Source of the DNA: Bradyrhizobium oligotrophicum S58
Lineage (GTDB): Bacteria; Pseudomonadota; Alphaproteobacteria; Rhizobiales; Xanthobacteraceae
Reading direction: 5' to 3'
DNA: 64,000 bases
NCBI RefSeq assembly: GCF_000344805.1
Contig: NC_020453.1
Location: 1,426,001 to 1,490,000, forward strand
Shown: piece after piece, positions 55,108-64,000 of the stretch
Position numbering within the stretch: position 1 is the first letter of the stretch
Layout: each line of letters opens with the position of its first letter
The notes under the pieces: generated by a model
What the model was told of the DNA's origin: nothing
Databases searched by the model: none
The model's input: only the letters and a program-made list of their open reading frames with translations
Made by a program: the position numbers and the translations under genes

Positions 55108-55410
55108 ATGACGATGGACAGCACCACCCGGACCGAACTCGAAGCTGCCGCCTTCCGCAGGCTGGTCGAGCATCTGCGGACGAGAACCGACGTTCAGAAC
55201 ATCGACCTGATGAATCTGGCCGGGTTCTGCCGCAACTGCCTGTCCAACTGGCTGAAGGACGCAGCCGAGGCCAAGGGCGCGCCGATGACCCGGGATGAGA
55301 GCCGCGAGGCGGTCTACGGCATGCCCTACGAGGAGTGGAAGACCAGGTATCAGCGCGAGGCCAGCGCCGAGCAGCTCGAAACCATGAAGAAGGTGCACCC
55401 CGGTCACTGA
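55108..55410 (+). CDS. DUF1244 protein
   Basis: 100 aa from ATG 55108, with GAAAGAG directly upstream and the usual family length; ATG 55036 would add 24 residues. Near-complete match to DUF1244: FRRLVEHLRTRTDVQNIDLM, NLAGFCRNCLSNWL and VYGMPYEEWK. The conserved CRNC pair could bind metal. Function unknown. Divergent from the DUF1036-pyk operon. Confidence 0.92.
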   Translation: MTMDSTTRTELEAAAFRRLVEHLRTRTDVQNIDLMNLAGFCRNCLSNWLKDAAEAKGAPMTRDESREAVYGMPYEEWKTRYQREASAEQLETMKKVHPGH

Positions 55411-55702
55411 GTCCGGCTAAGACGTGGCGATCGGGATGTGAGCTTCCCGGCCGCTTCTGCCGAGGCCGCTGCGGCTCCGGGGGCCTGCGAATCGGGCGCT
55501 GCGCCGGATGACGACCGGAACGCAAGCCGCGCGGTTGGCCTGCGTGCGCTTCAGGTCACGCAGGCCAACAACATGTGGGCGCTCTGTGGATGAGGGGCGA
55601 TGTTGCCTTGACGCAGAGCACGCCAGATTTGAGGGTCGCGGCCAACACGCGCGCCGCCTCGGCGCCGTCATTGGACACACCAGTTCCACTCAGGAGTATC
55701 AG

Positions 55703-55978
55703 ATGGTCCCCCCCGCAGCCGCGAAGGACGACGACTCGCCCGCGACCCGCTTTGCCGTAGATCAGCTCAAGTCGATCATCGAGCGCATCGAGCGGCTGGA
55801 GGAGGAGAAGAAGGCCATCTCCGAAGACATCAAGGACGTCTATGCCGAGAGCAAGGGCAACGGCTTCGATGTCAAGGCGCTGCGCACCATCATCCGGCTG
55901 CGCAAGCAGGACCCGAACGAGCGCCAGGAAGAGGAAAGCATCCTCGAGACCTACATGCAGGCGCTCGGAATGCTCTGA
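55703..55978 (+). CDS. gapR: GapR-family nucleoid-associated protein (DUF2312)
   Basis: 91 aa from the ATG of [25 protein letters not shown] upstream. The DUF2312 core [40 protein letters not shown] and [18 protein letters not shown] matches Caulobacter GapR, which encircles overtwisted AT-rich DNA and supports replication and chromosome segregation. Full length. The 292-bp gap before it has no recognisable feature. Confidence 0.93.
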   Translation: MVPPAAAKDDDSPATRFAVDQLKSIIERIERLEEEKKAISEDIKDVYAESKGNGFDVKALRTIIRLRKQDPNERQEEESILETYMQALGML

Positions 55979-56013
55979 GCCGACGGCGTCTGCTTCCGAT
56001 TTCTTCGAAACGT

Positions 56014-56048
56014 CAGATGTCCCCGAATTCAATCGACGGGGACATCTG
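56014..56048. terminator. 12-bp hairpin between gapR and the DUF882 gene
   Basis: CAGATGTCCCCG (56014-56025) pairs exactly with CGGGGACATCTG (56037-56048) across 11 bases, between two convergent genes. No U-tract on either side, but placement suits a bidirectional terminator. Confidence 0.6.
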
Positions 56049-56089
56049 CGTTCTGGGAGCAGGACCGGAGGGGAGGACGCCGGCGCTGG

Positions 56090-57751
56090 TCAGCGCAAGG
56101 CTGCCGCGCGCATCGTGAAGGATTTGGTTTCGAGCTTGATGATCGCCGGGCCGGTGAACTGGTCGTAGCTCAATCCCGGCGACGGATCGGCGGCGAAGCT
56201 CATCGCCAGTGCGATCTGCGGCTTGACGAAATAGCTGCGCATCACGGTCAGATCCGGGTCGCCCATTTTCGTGACCGACATGGATGACGAAGCACTCGGC
56301 GTCAGCATGATGGCCCGCATCCAGGTCGAATCCGGGCCTTTGGCGGCCGAGAGCCGCGTTGCCATCGTGATCAGACCATCCTGGCTCTGTCCGCTCTTGG
56401 CGGCCGGCGAGGCCGTCTCCGGGGCCGGCGCCGCGCTGCGGGCCGCTGGACGGGAATTCCGCACCGGGATCGGGGCTGTGCTGTTGGCGCGATCGATCGG
56501 CGACGAGGCCGGCGGCGCGAAGGCCATCGCCTGCATCAGGCTTGCGGTCTGCGGTTGATCGATCGACGACAGCGCGCGGCGCGCCGTGATCGCGGCGACC
56601 TGCTCGGGCGTGGCTTGCTTGGGCGTGGCGGGGTTGTCGCCCCAGAAGCCGCGCGAATTGATGATGTCGGCGACGCTCTGCGGGCCGCCGTCGCGGGACG
56701 CGCCGGCGATGGCACTCGTGGTCTCGGACTTGGCAGCCACCGGCTGCGCAACCTGCGAATCGGCCGACGCCAGCTGCAAGGCGTTGGCGATCTTGCCACG
56801 GGCGGTCGGCGGCTTGTTGTCCGCCGAGCGGTCGGCGCTGCGGCTGTCCTTGTCCGACGGCTTGTCGGCGGTCTTGTTGTCTGGAGTCTTGGCGCTGAGC
56901 GCGGCGGTCTGGATCGGCTTGGTGTCGGCCTTGCTCTCGCTTTCGCCCGCCTCGTCGTCATCCTCGCTCGGACGTCCGCGGAACAGGCGTGCAAACAGGT
57001 TGGACTGGCCAGACGAGGCGTCATCACCGGTGCCGCGCTTCTCGACCTCGGCCTTGGCCAGCTCATAGCCCTTGAGCGGCACGCCGTTGCTCGGAACATG
57101 CACGGTCTTGCCGTCCGGGAACACCCGCGCGAGCTGGTCGGCCGTCATCCGCGGCCAGTGCCGGATGTTGCCGGTGTCGAGATGCACGAAGGGCGAGCCG
57201 GATGTCGGGTAGAAGCCGACGCCGCCGCGCTGCAGGCGCAGGCCGGCATAACGGATCTGCTCGAGCGGCACATTGGGGATGTAGAAGTCCATCGCATGGC
57301 CCAGCATGTGCTGGCTGTGGCGGGCCACCCCGGTATGCGCCGAACGCCGCCGCAGCATCGAATTGGTGGCGGGGGAGCGATACGACGAGATGATCTGGAT
57401 CGGCTGCTTGCCGTCGACGTCGCGATAGACTTCCCAAAGGATGTCGAACAGGCGGCGGTCCATGACCGTCTCATCCTGAGTGCGCCAGTCGCGCAGGAAA
57501 TGGTTGAGCTTCTTCAGCGCGTCTTCGTCGTAGCGGCCTTCGCGCTTGAAGGTGACCGTCAGGTCTTCGCCGGAATGGGTGTGGTGGAAGGAGAGTGTGC
57601 GGTTTTCGTTCAGGGCCTCGGCGTCGCGCACCGTACCCGCTCCCAGCAGCAGGAGCAGTGATGCCAGACCGTAGCGGCATACAGCATTCCATCCCGACCT
57701 GGGCAGAGAACGCGATTGGCGCGCGAAACCAGACAGCAAGATGCAGCCCAC
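56090..57751 (-). CDS. MepK-like (DUF882) murein endopeptidase with long C-terminal tail
   Basis: 553 aa from a GTG. N-terminal anchor or signal (YGLASLLLLLGAGTV), then the YcbK/DUF882 M15-type domain at ~50-215: RTLSFHHTHSGEDLTVTF, ISSYRSPATNSMLRRRS, SQHMLGHAMDFYIP (zinc His and Asp) and PFVHLDTG (His). MepK cleaves meso-Dap-meso-Dap (3-3) cross-links in E. coli. The remaining ~330 residues are low-complexity Ala/Pro/Ser-rich with one conserved-looking patch near the end. An L,D-transpeptidase gene, which makes those cross-links, lies next door. Confidence 0.9.
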   Translation of the reverse strand: MGCILLSGFARQSRSLPRSGWNAVCRYGLASLLLLLGAGTVRDAEALNENRTLSFHHTHSGEDLTVTFKREGRYDEDALKKLNHFLRDWRTQDETVMDRRLFDILWEVYRDVDGKQPIQIISSYRSPATNSMLRRRSAHTGVARHSQHMLGHAMDFYIPNVPLEQIRYAGLRLQRGGVGFYPTSGSPFVHLDTGNIRHWPRMTADQLARVFPDGKTVHVPSNGVPLKGYELAKAEVEKRGTGDDASSGQSNLFARLFRGRPSEDDDEAGESESKADTKPIQTAALSAKTPDNKTADKPSDKDSRSADRSADNKPPTARGKIANALQLASADSQVAQPVAAKSETTSAIAGASRDGGPQSVADIINSRGFWGDNPATPKQATPEQVAAITARRALSSIDQPQTASLMQAMAFAPPASSPIDRANSTAPIPVRNSRPAARSAAPAPETASPAAKSGQSQDGLITMATRLSAAKGPDSTWMRAIMLTPSASSSMSVTKMGDPDLTVMRSYFVKPQIALAMSFAADPSPGLSYDQFTGPAIIKLETKSFTMRAAALR

Positions 57752-57830
57752 CCCGTCGACGAGCGTTTACTCGAATACCCTCTTGCGGCCCGTCCGGCGG
57801 AAGAGAGAGGAAACGCTTACCTAAGGCGGG

Positions 57831-57838
57831 ATGGTTAA
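57831..57838 (-). promoter_or_regulatory. TTAACCAT CtrA half-site upstream of the DUF882 gene
   Basis: TTAACCAT on the minus strand, 80 bp before the DUF882 start; GTTAAGGG and CCCTTAAC also flank the region as an inverted pair. Confidence 0.35.
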
Positions 57839-57936
57839 GGGATACTGACCGGCCCGCCCCCCAATTACCCTTAACATATACTCTTGAGTGTGGCGAAAAA
57901 GTGCCATCGAATCCTGGTTGATCATTGTGGTTAACC

Positions 57937-57978
57937 AAAACCAAAAAACCTCGCCGAAGGTGTCACCTTCGACGAGGT
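57937..57978 (-). terminator. Rho-independent terminator after the L,D-transpeptidase gene
   Basis: Minus-strand stem ACCTCGTCGAAGGT / ACCTTCGGCGAGGT (57978-57965 and 57961-57948, one mismatch), 3-base loop, followed by TTTTTTGG. It begins 44 bp past the stop. Confidence 0.85.
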
Positions 57979-58021
57979 CTTTGATCTCAAATCAGAATTT
58001 TAGGGCCGGGGACCAGACCGA

Positions 58022-60133
58022 TCAGCGGGTGAAGACCCGCCGCGACGGGCGGCCGACCGGCGCCGGCGGGGTCGGCTGACCACCGCCGCCGAACAGGCGT
58101 TCGAAGAAGTTCGGGCCGGAGTTCGACGAGAAGCTGTTGTCGCTGACGTTGACCGAGCTCGGCAGCGGGCCCTTCGGACGCGCGTAGCTGGGCTGGGCGT
58201 GGGCGACGACGTTTTCGAGATCCTTGCCGCGGCCGTTCTTCAGGATCGAGATCATGGTCGCGTCGCGGCCGTAGACGTCCTTGCGGAATTGCAGCTTGCC
58301 GGCGTCGTCGACGAAGGCGGTCTGGTAGGTGATGTTGACCGGGATCGGCGTCGCGAATTTCAGGTCGATCTCGCTCGAGCCGTACATGCTGCGGATGCGC
58401 TCGGGTGAGTAGCGCTCGCCCGGCATTGCGATGTTGAGCAGCACCGACGCGTACTGATCCGGATACTGCACGCGCATGCAGCCATGGCTGAAGGCGCGCT
58501 CGTCACGGGCGAACAGGTTCTTGTCCGGCGTGTCGTGCTGATAGACCAGGAACTTGTTCGGGAAGTTGAAGCGGATGCGGCCGAGCGCATTGGCCTCGCC
58601 CGGCGGCTGCGAGATGTGGATCGAGCCGTCACGCGCGCGCTCCAGCCGCAGTCCCATGCGGTCGAGCACGGTCGGATCCTGCTGCAGGGCGGGCAGGTAT
58701 TCGTTGTAGATGATCGACGGCGGCACGTTCCAGGTCGGATTGACCGTGATGAACTTCATCGTCTCGCTGAGCAGCGGCGTGGCGTGCTGGCCGGGCTTGC
58801 CGGTGACGACGCGGGTGGTCCAGACCTGGGCGCCGTGCTGCATCACCTTCAGCGTGTAGTCGGGGATGTTGAGGATCACATAGGCGTCGCCGATCGACGG
58901 CGCGCCGAGGTCGCGCGGCAGCCAGCGCCAGCGCTCCATGTTGACCAGGATCGTGTCGATCTGCTTGTCGCGCTTGGGCGTATTGAGCGCCTTGACGGTG
59001 CGGTCGTCGAGCACGCCGGTCGGCTTGAGGTCGGCGTTTTCCTGGAATTTGCGGACCGCGGCCGCGACCTTGGCGTCATAGCGGATGTCGTCGGCGTTCT
59101 CGGTGATACCGAGCTTGGCGCGCAGCTTGGGCACACGCGGATCGGACATCTGCGCCTCGGCCTCCGGCGCGTTCTTGCCGCGGGCCGGGGTGTATTTCAG
59201 CGGTTCGCCGTCGTCGATGATAACGGGCGCGCCGTCATGGCCGCCGCGCAGCTCGGCGAGCTTGGCGCGCAGCAGCTTGTACAGCTTGTGCGGCGGGTTG
59301 TAGCCTTCCAGCGCCGCGGAGGCGTCCTTGGCGCCGGTGACGTTGGCCAGCACCTCGTTCGGATCGACCGGATGCTCGGGATACTGGATGTCGGCCGACA
59401 CCTGCGACCAATGCATGCGACCGCTCTGCGCCTGGCGCGCATAGTCGAGCATGCTTTCGGTCAGCTTGAGGTCGGCTTCCGCCAGCGCGTCCGGCGTGGA
59501 TGCAGCAGCGGCGAAGTCCGGAACCGGATAGTCGGCAGGATTGAGACCGTCGAAGGCCGCGTCCTTCAGGCGGGCGATCACACCGTTGGCGGCCGTCGTC
59601 AGGTTGCCGCCCTGCGTCCAGATCGGTGCGTAGTCGCGACCGGCGTAGAATTTCTCGACCGCCGCGCGCTCGGCCTTGCGGTCGAAATAACGCGGGCCCT
59701 TGGTGGCCATCAGATCACGGAGACGGTCGGCGACCGGCTGGTCGGCAGCAGGGACGTTGCTCGCAGCCTTGACCGGATCCTTCGCCGGTTCCGGTGCCGT
59801 AGCGGTGGCCGCCGGAGGCGGGCTGACCACGGACTTGGCAGGATCGGCGACGGGCGCCGCGACGGACTCGACCGGCTTGCTGGTCTCGGGCGCCTTGGCC
59901 TGGTTGGGCGAAACGGTCGCGGTCGTGTCGGGCTTGAAGTCGCTCGCGGTCGGCGGCGGCACATTGGCCGGCTCAGGGAGCGGGATCGCCGCGTCGATGG
60001 CCAGTTCGGCGGCGCTGTTGCGAGGCGTGTCCCCCTGGGCCAGGGCCGAGGTCGCGGACACCGCGAGGAAGGTTGCCGCGACAGCCATCAGCACGCGGTC
60101 ATATCCGCCACGGGTGGTCACACAATCTCGCAT
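58022..60133 (-). CDS. YcbB-like L,D-transpeptidase
   Basis: 703 aa from the ATG of MRDCVTTRGGYDRVL. Signal peptide (VLMAVAATFLAVSATSALAQ), a Pro/Ala-rich linker to ~150, an N-terminal scaffold domain (FYAGRDYAPIWTQGG ... MLDYARQAQSGR), a peptidoglycan-binding domain (AAVRKFQENADLKPTGVLDD) and a YkuD catalytic domain with the Cys motif AFSHGCMRVQYPDQYA. Forms 3-3 cross-links between meso-Dap residues in the periplasm. The 358-bp gap upstream (60134-60491) has no clear gene. The response regulator ending there points the same way. Confidence 0.93.
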   Translation of the reverse strand: MRDCVTTRGGYDRVLMAVAATFLAVSATSALAQGDTPRNSAAELAIDAAIPLPEPANVPPPTASDFKPDTTATVSPNQAKAPETSKPVESVAAPVADPAKSVVSPPPAATATAPEPAKDPVKAASNVPAADQPVADRLRDLMATKGPRYFDRKAERAAVEKFYAGRDYAPIWTQGGNLTTAANGVIARLKDAAFDGLNPADYPVPDFAAAASTPDALAEADLKLTESMLDYARQAQSGRMHWSQVSADIQYPEHPVDPNEVLANVTGAKDASAALEGYNPPHKLYKLLRAKLAELRGGHDGAPVIIDDGEPLKYTPARGKNAPEAEAQMSDPRVPKLRAKLGITENADDIRYDAKVAAAVRKFQENADLKPTGVLDDRTVKALNTPKRDKQIDTILVNMERWRWLPRDLGAPSIGDAYVILNIPDYTLKVMQHGAQVWTTRVVTGKPGQHATPLLSETMKFITVNPTWNVPPSIIYNEYLPALQQDPTVLDRMGLRLERARDGSIHISQPPGEANALGRIRFNFPNKFLVYQHDTPDKNLFARDERAFSHGCMRVQYPDQYASVLLNIAMPGERYSPERIRSMYGSSEIDLKFATPIPVNITYQTAFVDDAGKLQFRKDVYGRDATMISILKNGRGKDLENVVAHAQPSYARPKGPLPSSVNVSDNSFSSNSGPNFFERLFGGGGQPTPPAPVGRPSRRVFTR

Positions 60134-60491
60134 CGTCAATCCCTCGGATGATCTGTCCCGTCGGCCGGAACAGGGTCGGTAACAAGGTCGATCTCTGCCC
60201 GCCAGCTTCGGCTCGAGCACCGCTCGTGAGAATGGGTCACGCCTGTACGCAATGATTCACGCCCAAACGATACTCAAGCCCCATTTCTGCGGCCAGCGCC
60301 ACACGGGACAACTCACGACAAACTGACTCTTGGGAAACCCCGGCCACACCGATCGTGCGTTTGTGCCACGCGTTATTTCCTTTGTCTGTCACCGCAAGGC
60401 AACGGTTCAGATGTTCCCTTGTTGCGCGCCCTTGCGGCGATTTTCGGACGGGAGCAGAGCGCAGCGATGTTCCCACGCTTGGCTGCATTGC
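60134..60491. other. Intergenic gap upstream of the L,D-transpeptidase gene
   Basis: No convincing ORF, RNA or repeat. It presumably carries the transpeptidase promoter on the minus strand. A GTGGCACAAACGCACG stretch resembles a sigma-54 -24 element, but the -12 GC is not at the required spacing. Confidence 0.4.
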
Positions 60492-61985
60492 TCACAGCGG
60501 CGGCGACTCCGTCGACTGGGTCTCACCATTGGCTTCGTCGAGCTTGCGATAGAGCGTCGAGCGTCCGATTTTGAGACGGCGCGCCACCTCCGACATCTGG
60601 CCGCGGTAATGGGCGATGGCGAAGCGGATGATCTCATGCTCCATCTCCTCCAGCGGACGCACGTCCCCGCCCGCGGTCAGCATCGGCAGGCTGCCATGCG
60701 AGGTCAGGGGGGCGATGGGTACTTCGCTACCCGGCACCAGGGAGGGCAGCGCAAGGTCGATGGGGCGCTCCACCATCAGCGCAGGCGCGGGCTCGACCGG
60801 CGCCACGTGAGTCGGGATCAGCGGAAAGTCCGCGACGCCGAGCTGGTCGCTCTCGCTCATGACAACCGCGCGATAGACCGCATTTTCGAGCTGGCGGATG
60901 TTGCCGGGCCAGTCGAGCCTGGTCAGATAGGCGACGGCCTCGCCGGCGATGCCCGAAACAGTCCGGTTCTCCTCGGCTGCGAAGCGCGCGAGAAAATGGC
61001 GCAGCAGATGCGGGATATCCTCGCGGCGCGCCCGCAACGGCGGAATGGTCAGCGGCAGCACGTGCAGCCGGTAGAACAGGTCCTCGCGAAAGTGACCTTC
61101 CTTGACGCGATCGAGCAGGCGGCGATTGGTCGCCGAGATGATGCGAACGTCGACCTTCACCGGCTTGCGGCCTCCGACCGCCTCGACCGCACCTTCCTGC
61201 AGCGCACGCAACAGCTTGACCTGGGCCGTGAGCGGCAGCTCGGAGACCTCGTCGAGGAACAGCGTGCCGCCATGCGCTTCGACGAACTTGCCGGTGTGGC
61301 GCTCGGTCGCGCCAGTGAATGCGCCCTTCTCGTGACCGAACAGGATCGATTCCACCAGATTGTCCGGAATCGCGCCGCAATTGACCGCGACGAACGGCTT
61401 CATCTTGCGCTCGCTGGTGCCATGGATGGCGCGGGCGAACAGCTCCTTGCCGACGCCTGATTCGCCCTCGATCAGGACGGGGATCGACGAGGCCGCCGCC
61501 TTTTCCGCGATGCGCAGGATCGGTGCCATGGCCTCCGCGCGCGTGATGATGTCGGCGAAGGTCAGCCGCCCTTCGCGGCTGTGCCGGATGCGCTGCAATT
61601 CGCCCTTCAAGGCCGAGGTATTGAGCGCATTGCGCAAGGAGACCTGCAGCCGCTCGATGCCGACCGGCTTGACGACGAAATCCTGGGCGCCGGCGCGCAT
61701 CGCCGAGACCACATTGTCGATGCCGCCATGCGCGGTCTGTACGATCACGGGGATCGAGATGCCCATCTCGCGCATCTTGGACAGGACGCCCATGCCGTCG
61801 AGGCCAGGCATCACGAGATCGAGCACGATGGCGTCGATGGGGCCGGCGTCGGGATGGGTCAGCTTTTCGATGACGGCATCGCCGGTCTCGACGACGACCG
61901 CCTCGTAGCCGCATTTCTGAACCATGTTCTCCACCAGCCGGCGCTGGACCGGATCATCATCGGCAATCAAAATGCTGGCAGCCAT
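60492..61985 (-). CDS. Orphan NtrC-type sigma-54 response regulator
   Basis: 497 aa. Receiver domain (~5-120; acidic IADDDPVQ, phospho-Asp in IVLDLVMPG, Lys in VVKPVG), a sigma-54 AAA+ domain (~145-370; Walker A GESGVGKE, GAFTGA loop intact, Walker B GGTLFLDEVS), and a C-terminal Fis-type helix-turn-helix (GQMSEVARRLKIGRSTLYRK). An activator of sigma-54 RNA polymerase. No histidine kinase gene is visible nearby, so its partner is elsewhere. Divergent from the M3 peptidase across 120 bp. Confidence 0.95.
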   Translation of the reverse strand: MAASILIADDDPVQRRLVENMVQKCGYEAVVVETGDAVIEKLTHPDAGPIDAIVLDLVMPGLDGMGVLSKMREMGISIPVIVQTAHGGIDNVVSAMRAGAQDFVVKPVGIERLQVSLRNALNTSALKGELQRIRHSREGRLTFADIITRAEAMAPILRIAEKAAASSIPVLIEGESGVGKELFARAIHGTSERKMKPFVAVNCGAIPDNLVESILFGHEKGAFTGATERHTGKFVEAHGGTLFLDEVSELPLTAQVKLLRALQEGAVEAVGGRKPVKVDVRIISATNRRLLDRVKEGHFREDLFYRLHVLPLTIPPLRARREDIPHLLRHFLARFAAEENRTVSGIAGEAVAYLTRLDWPGNIRQLENAVYRAVVMSESDQLGVADFPLIPTHVAPVEPAPALMVERPIDLALPSLVPGSEVPIAPLTSHGSLPMLTAGGDVRPLEEMEHEIIRFAIAHYRGQMSEVARRLKIGRSTLYRKLDEANGETQSTESPPL

Positions 61986-62105
61986 GGCTTTCCTTGCACG
62001 CTACGACTATCTGTCTCGAATCGGGGCACTCTCGCCGACGCCGATTAACGCAACCTTAAACCTCGCTGATCGGGATACACGTTCGAACAACAGGTTACCC
62101 ATCCG

Positions 62106-64000
62106 ATGACCTCGCGCGCCTCTTCTGCCCTTCGCAAGCCGACCCGATCCGCACTCCAGACCAAAGCCGCCAAGGCCAAGCCGGCGAAGAAGCCCACGGC
62201 CAAGCCCGCAGCCAAATCGACGTCCAAGCCGAAGCCGGCAGTGGTCAGGGCTGCGCGTGGTGCAACGGCCAAATCATCTGCCAAGCCGGCAAAGAAGGCG
62301 GCCGCAGCGAAGACCGGCATCGGTGCGCTGCCCGAATGGAATCTCGGCGACCTTTATATGGGCATCGAGGCGCCGGAGATTGCTCACGATCTCGCGAAGA
62401 TGGATTCTGAATGCGTCGCGTTTGAGACCGACTACAAGGGCAAGCTCGCCGAGCACGTCGCGCGCGAGGACGGCGGCGAATGGCTCGCAGGCGCGGTGCG
62501 ACGCTATGAGGCGATCGACGATCTCGCCGGGCGGCTCGGCTCGTTCGCCGGGCTCGCGCATGCCGGCGACAGCGTCGATCCCGCGATCTCGAAGTTCTAC
62601 GGCGACATCTCGGAGCGGCTGACGGCCGCGTCGACGCATCTGCTGTTCTTCCCGCTCGAGCTCAACCGCATCGACGACGCCGTGATCGAGCGCGCGATGG
62701 AGACGCCCGCGCTCGGCCACTATCGGCCGTGGATCGAGGATCTGCGCAAAGACAAGCCCTATCAGCTCGAGGACCGGGTGGAGCAGCTGTTCCACGAGAA
62801 ATCGCAGACCGGATACTCGGCCTGGAACCGGCTGTTCGACCAGACCATCGCCGGCCTCCGCTTCCAGGTCGGGGCCAAGGAACTCGCGATCGAGCCGACG
62901 CTGAACTTCCTGCAGGACCGTGACGGCGCCAAGCGCAAGGCGGCCGCCGAGGCGCTGGCCAAGACCTTCAAGGCCAATGAGCGCACCTTCGCGCTGATCA
63001 CCAACACGCTCGCCAAGGACAAGGACATCTCCGACCGCTGGCGCGGCTTCCAGGACGTCGCCGACTCCCGCCACCTCAACAACCGCGTCGAGCGCGAGGT
63101 GGTCGATGCGCTGGTGGCGTCGGTGCGCGCGGCCTATCCGAAGCTGTCGCATCGCTACTATCAGCTCAAGGCGCGCTGGTTCAAAAAGAAGAAGCTCGCG
63201 CATTGGGACCGCAATGCGCCGCTGCCATTCGCCGCCAATGCCACCATCGCCTGGCCGGAAGCGAAGAACATGGTGCTGACGGCCTATCGCGGCTTCTCGC
63301 CGGAAATGGCCGACATCGCGCAGCGCTTCTTCGACGACAGCTGGATCGATGCGCCGGTGCGGCCGGGCAAGGCGCCCGGCGCATTCTCGCATCCGACCAC
63401 GCCGTCGGCGCATCCCTATGTGCTGATGAACTACCAGGGCAAGCCGCGCGACGTGATGACGCTCGCGCATGAGCTCGGCCATGGCGTGCACCAGGTGCTC
63501 GCGGCCAAGAACGGCGCGCTGATGGCGCCGACGCCGCTGACCTTGGCGGAGACCGCAAGCGTGTTCGGCGAGATGCTGACCTTCAAGCGGCTGTTGTCGG
63601 AGACCAAGGATGCCAGGCAGCGCCAGGCGCTGCTTGCCGGCAAGGTCGAGGACATGATCAATACGGTGGTGCGGCAGATCGCGTTCTATTCGTTCGAGCG
63701 CGCCGTGCACACCGAGCGTAAGAACGGAGAGCTCACCGCGGAGCGGTTGGGGCAGATCTGGCTGTCGGTGCAGACCGAGAGCCTCGGCGAGGCGATCGAG
63801 ATCAAGCCGGGCTACGAGAATTTCTGGATGTACATCCCGCACTTCATCCATTCGCCGTTCTACGTCTACGCCTACGCGTTCGGCGACTGTCTGGTGAACT
63901 CGCTCTACGCCGTCTACGAGCACGCCGCCGACGGCTTTGCCGAGCGCTATCTGGCGATGCTCGCGGCCGGCGGCACCAAGCACTATTCCGAGCTGCTCAA
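62106..64000 (+). CDS. M3-family oligoendopeptidase, 3' end missing
   Basis: At least 631 codons, open to the window end, ATG start. Residues ~10-80 are a Lys/Ala/Pro-rich extension (KAKPAKKPTAKPAAK and similar), then the PepF/M3B fold from PEWNLGDLYMG. Zinc motif TLAHELGHGVH, HELGH at 455-459, with the later Glu expected in the LTLAETASVFGEM helix. Cytosolic peptidase that cuts oligopeptides. The basic extension is not part of the catalytic fold. Confidence 0.93.
   Translation, partial: MTSRASSALRKPTRSALQTKAAKAKPAKKPTAKPAAKSTSKPKPAVVRAARGATAKSSAKPAKKAAAAKTGIGALPEWNLGDLYMGIEAPEIAHDLAKMDSECVAFETDYKGKLAEHVAREDGGEWLAGAVRRYEAIDDLAGRLGSFAGLAHAGDSVDPAISKFYGDISERLTAASTHLLFFPLELNRIDDAVIERAMETPALGHYRPWIEDLRKDKPYQLEDRVEQLFHEKSQTGYSAWNRLFDQTIAGLRFQVGAKELAIEPTLNFLQDRDGAKRKAAAEALAKTFKANERTFALITNTLAKDKDISDRWRGFQDVADSRHLNNRVEREVVDALVASVRAAYPKLSHRYYQLKARWFKKKKLAHWDRNAPLPFAANATIAWPEAKNMVLTAYRGFSPEMADIAQRFFDDSWIDAPVRPGKAPGAFSHPTTPSAHPYVLMNYQGKPRDVMTLAHELGHGVHQVLAAKNGALMAPTPLTLAETASVFGEMLTFKRLLSETKDARQRQALLAGKVEDMINTVVRQIAFYSFERAVHTERKNGELTAERLGQIWLSVQTESLGEAIEIKPGYENFWMYIPHFIHSPFYVYAYAFGDCLVNSLYAVYEHAADGFAERYLAMLAAGGTKHYSELL

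Noticed and set aside
60340..60370. Sigma-54 promoter before the L,D-transpeptidase gene
   Set aside because: GTGGCAC is present on the minus strand, but the -12 GC is not at the required spacing.

Overview
The window is GC-rich (roughly 63-66 % by eye) chromosomal DNA of an alphaproteobacterium of the order Hyphomicrobiales, most likely Bradyrhizobium or a close relative. The evidence is the gene order ruvC-ruvA-ruvB-ybgC / tolQRAB-pal-cpoB-tilS-ftsH, the Rhizobiales-type conserved families (DUF1036, DUF1244, GapR/DUF2312, DUF2852, DUF882), candidate CtrA boxes (TTAA-N7-TTAA), and intergenic repeats that look like those scattered through Bradyrhizobium genomes. No rRNA, tRNA, CRISPR array, IS element or prophage was recognised.

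Layout. 1-4 kb: end of a YmdB-like phosphodiesterase gene, then two tandem soluble chemoreceptors on the minus strand. 4-9.5 kb: yebC and a tightly overlapping ruvC-ruvA-deaminase-ruvB-Nudix operon, then a Tat-type metallophosphoesterase and ybgC. 9.5-29.3 kb: an accessory block that separates ybgC from tolQ. It holds a 1,594-aa DUF4011/SF1 helicase-nuclease, a GST/TetR pair, an ECF42-type sigma factor with YCII (DGPF), DoxX and VOC proteins, an exported ClpP-like protein, an SDR, a non-coding repeat region, a lysozyme-like periplasmic protein, an HxlR/DHFR-like pair, a second GST, three more YCII-type genes, and MarR and TetR regulators with clear palindromic operators. 29.8-47.6 kb: the Tol-Pal cell-envelope cluster (tolQ, tolR, tolA, tolB, pal, cpoB) followed by tilS and ftsH. 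It is interrupted between tolB and pal by a GGDEF-EAL protein, an OmpA-like protein divergent from a 1,522-aa exported TPR-CHAT protease, and an acyl-synthase-like GNAT. 47.7-55.9 kb: a lipase-like hydrolase, two polytopic glycosyltransferase-like proteins, a TetR regulator, pyruvate kinase, and small conserved DUF proteins including GapR. 56-62 kb: a peptidoglycan-remodelling group (MepK-like DUF882 hydrolase, YcbB-like L,D-transpeptidase) beside an orphan sigma-54 response regulator. 62.1 kb to the end: an M3 oligopeptidase running off the window.

The strongest new observation is a regulon visible in the sequence. The ECF42-like sigma factor operon and two other transcription units, about 1.7 and 8 kb away, carry the same promoter, TGTCGG-N17-CGTC. 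Each is preceded by a similar A/T-rich upstream block, and these are exactly the units that encode YCII, DoxX and VOC proteins. The second point of interest is the exported TPR-CHAT protease, which shares a 130-bp divergent promoter containing a perfect TGTGA-N6-TCACA dyad with an OmpA-like peptidoglycan-binding protein, all inside the Tol-Pal cluster.
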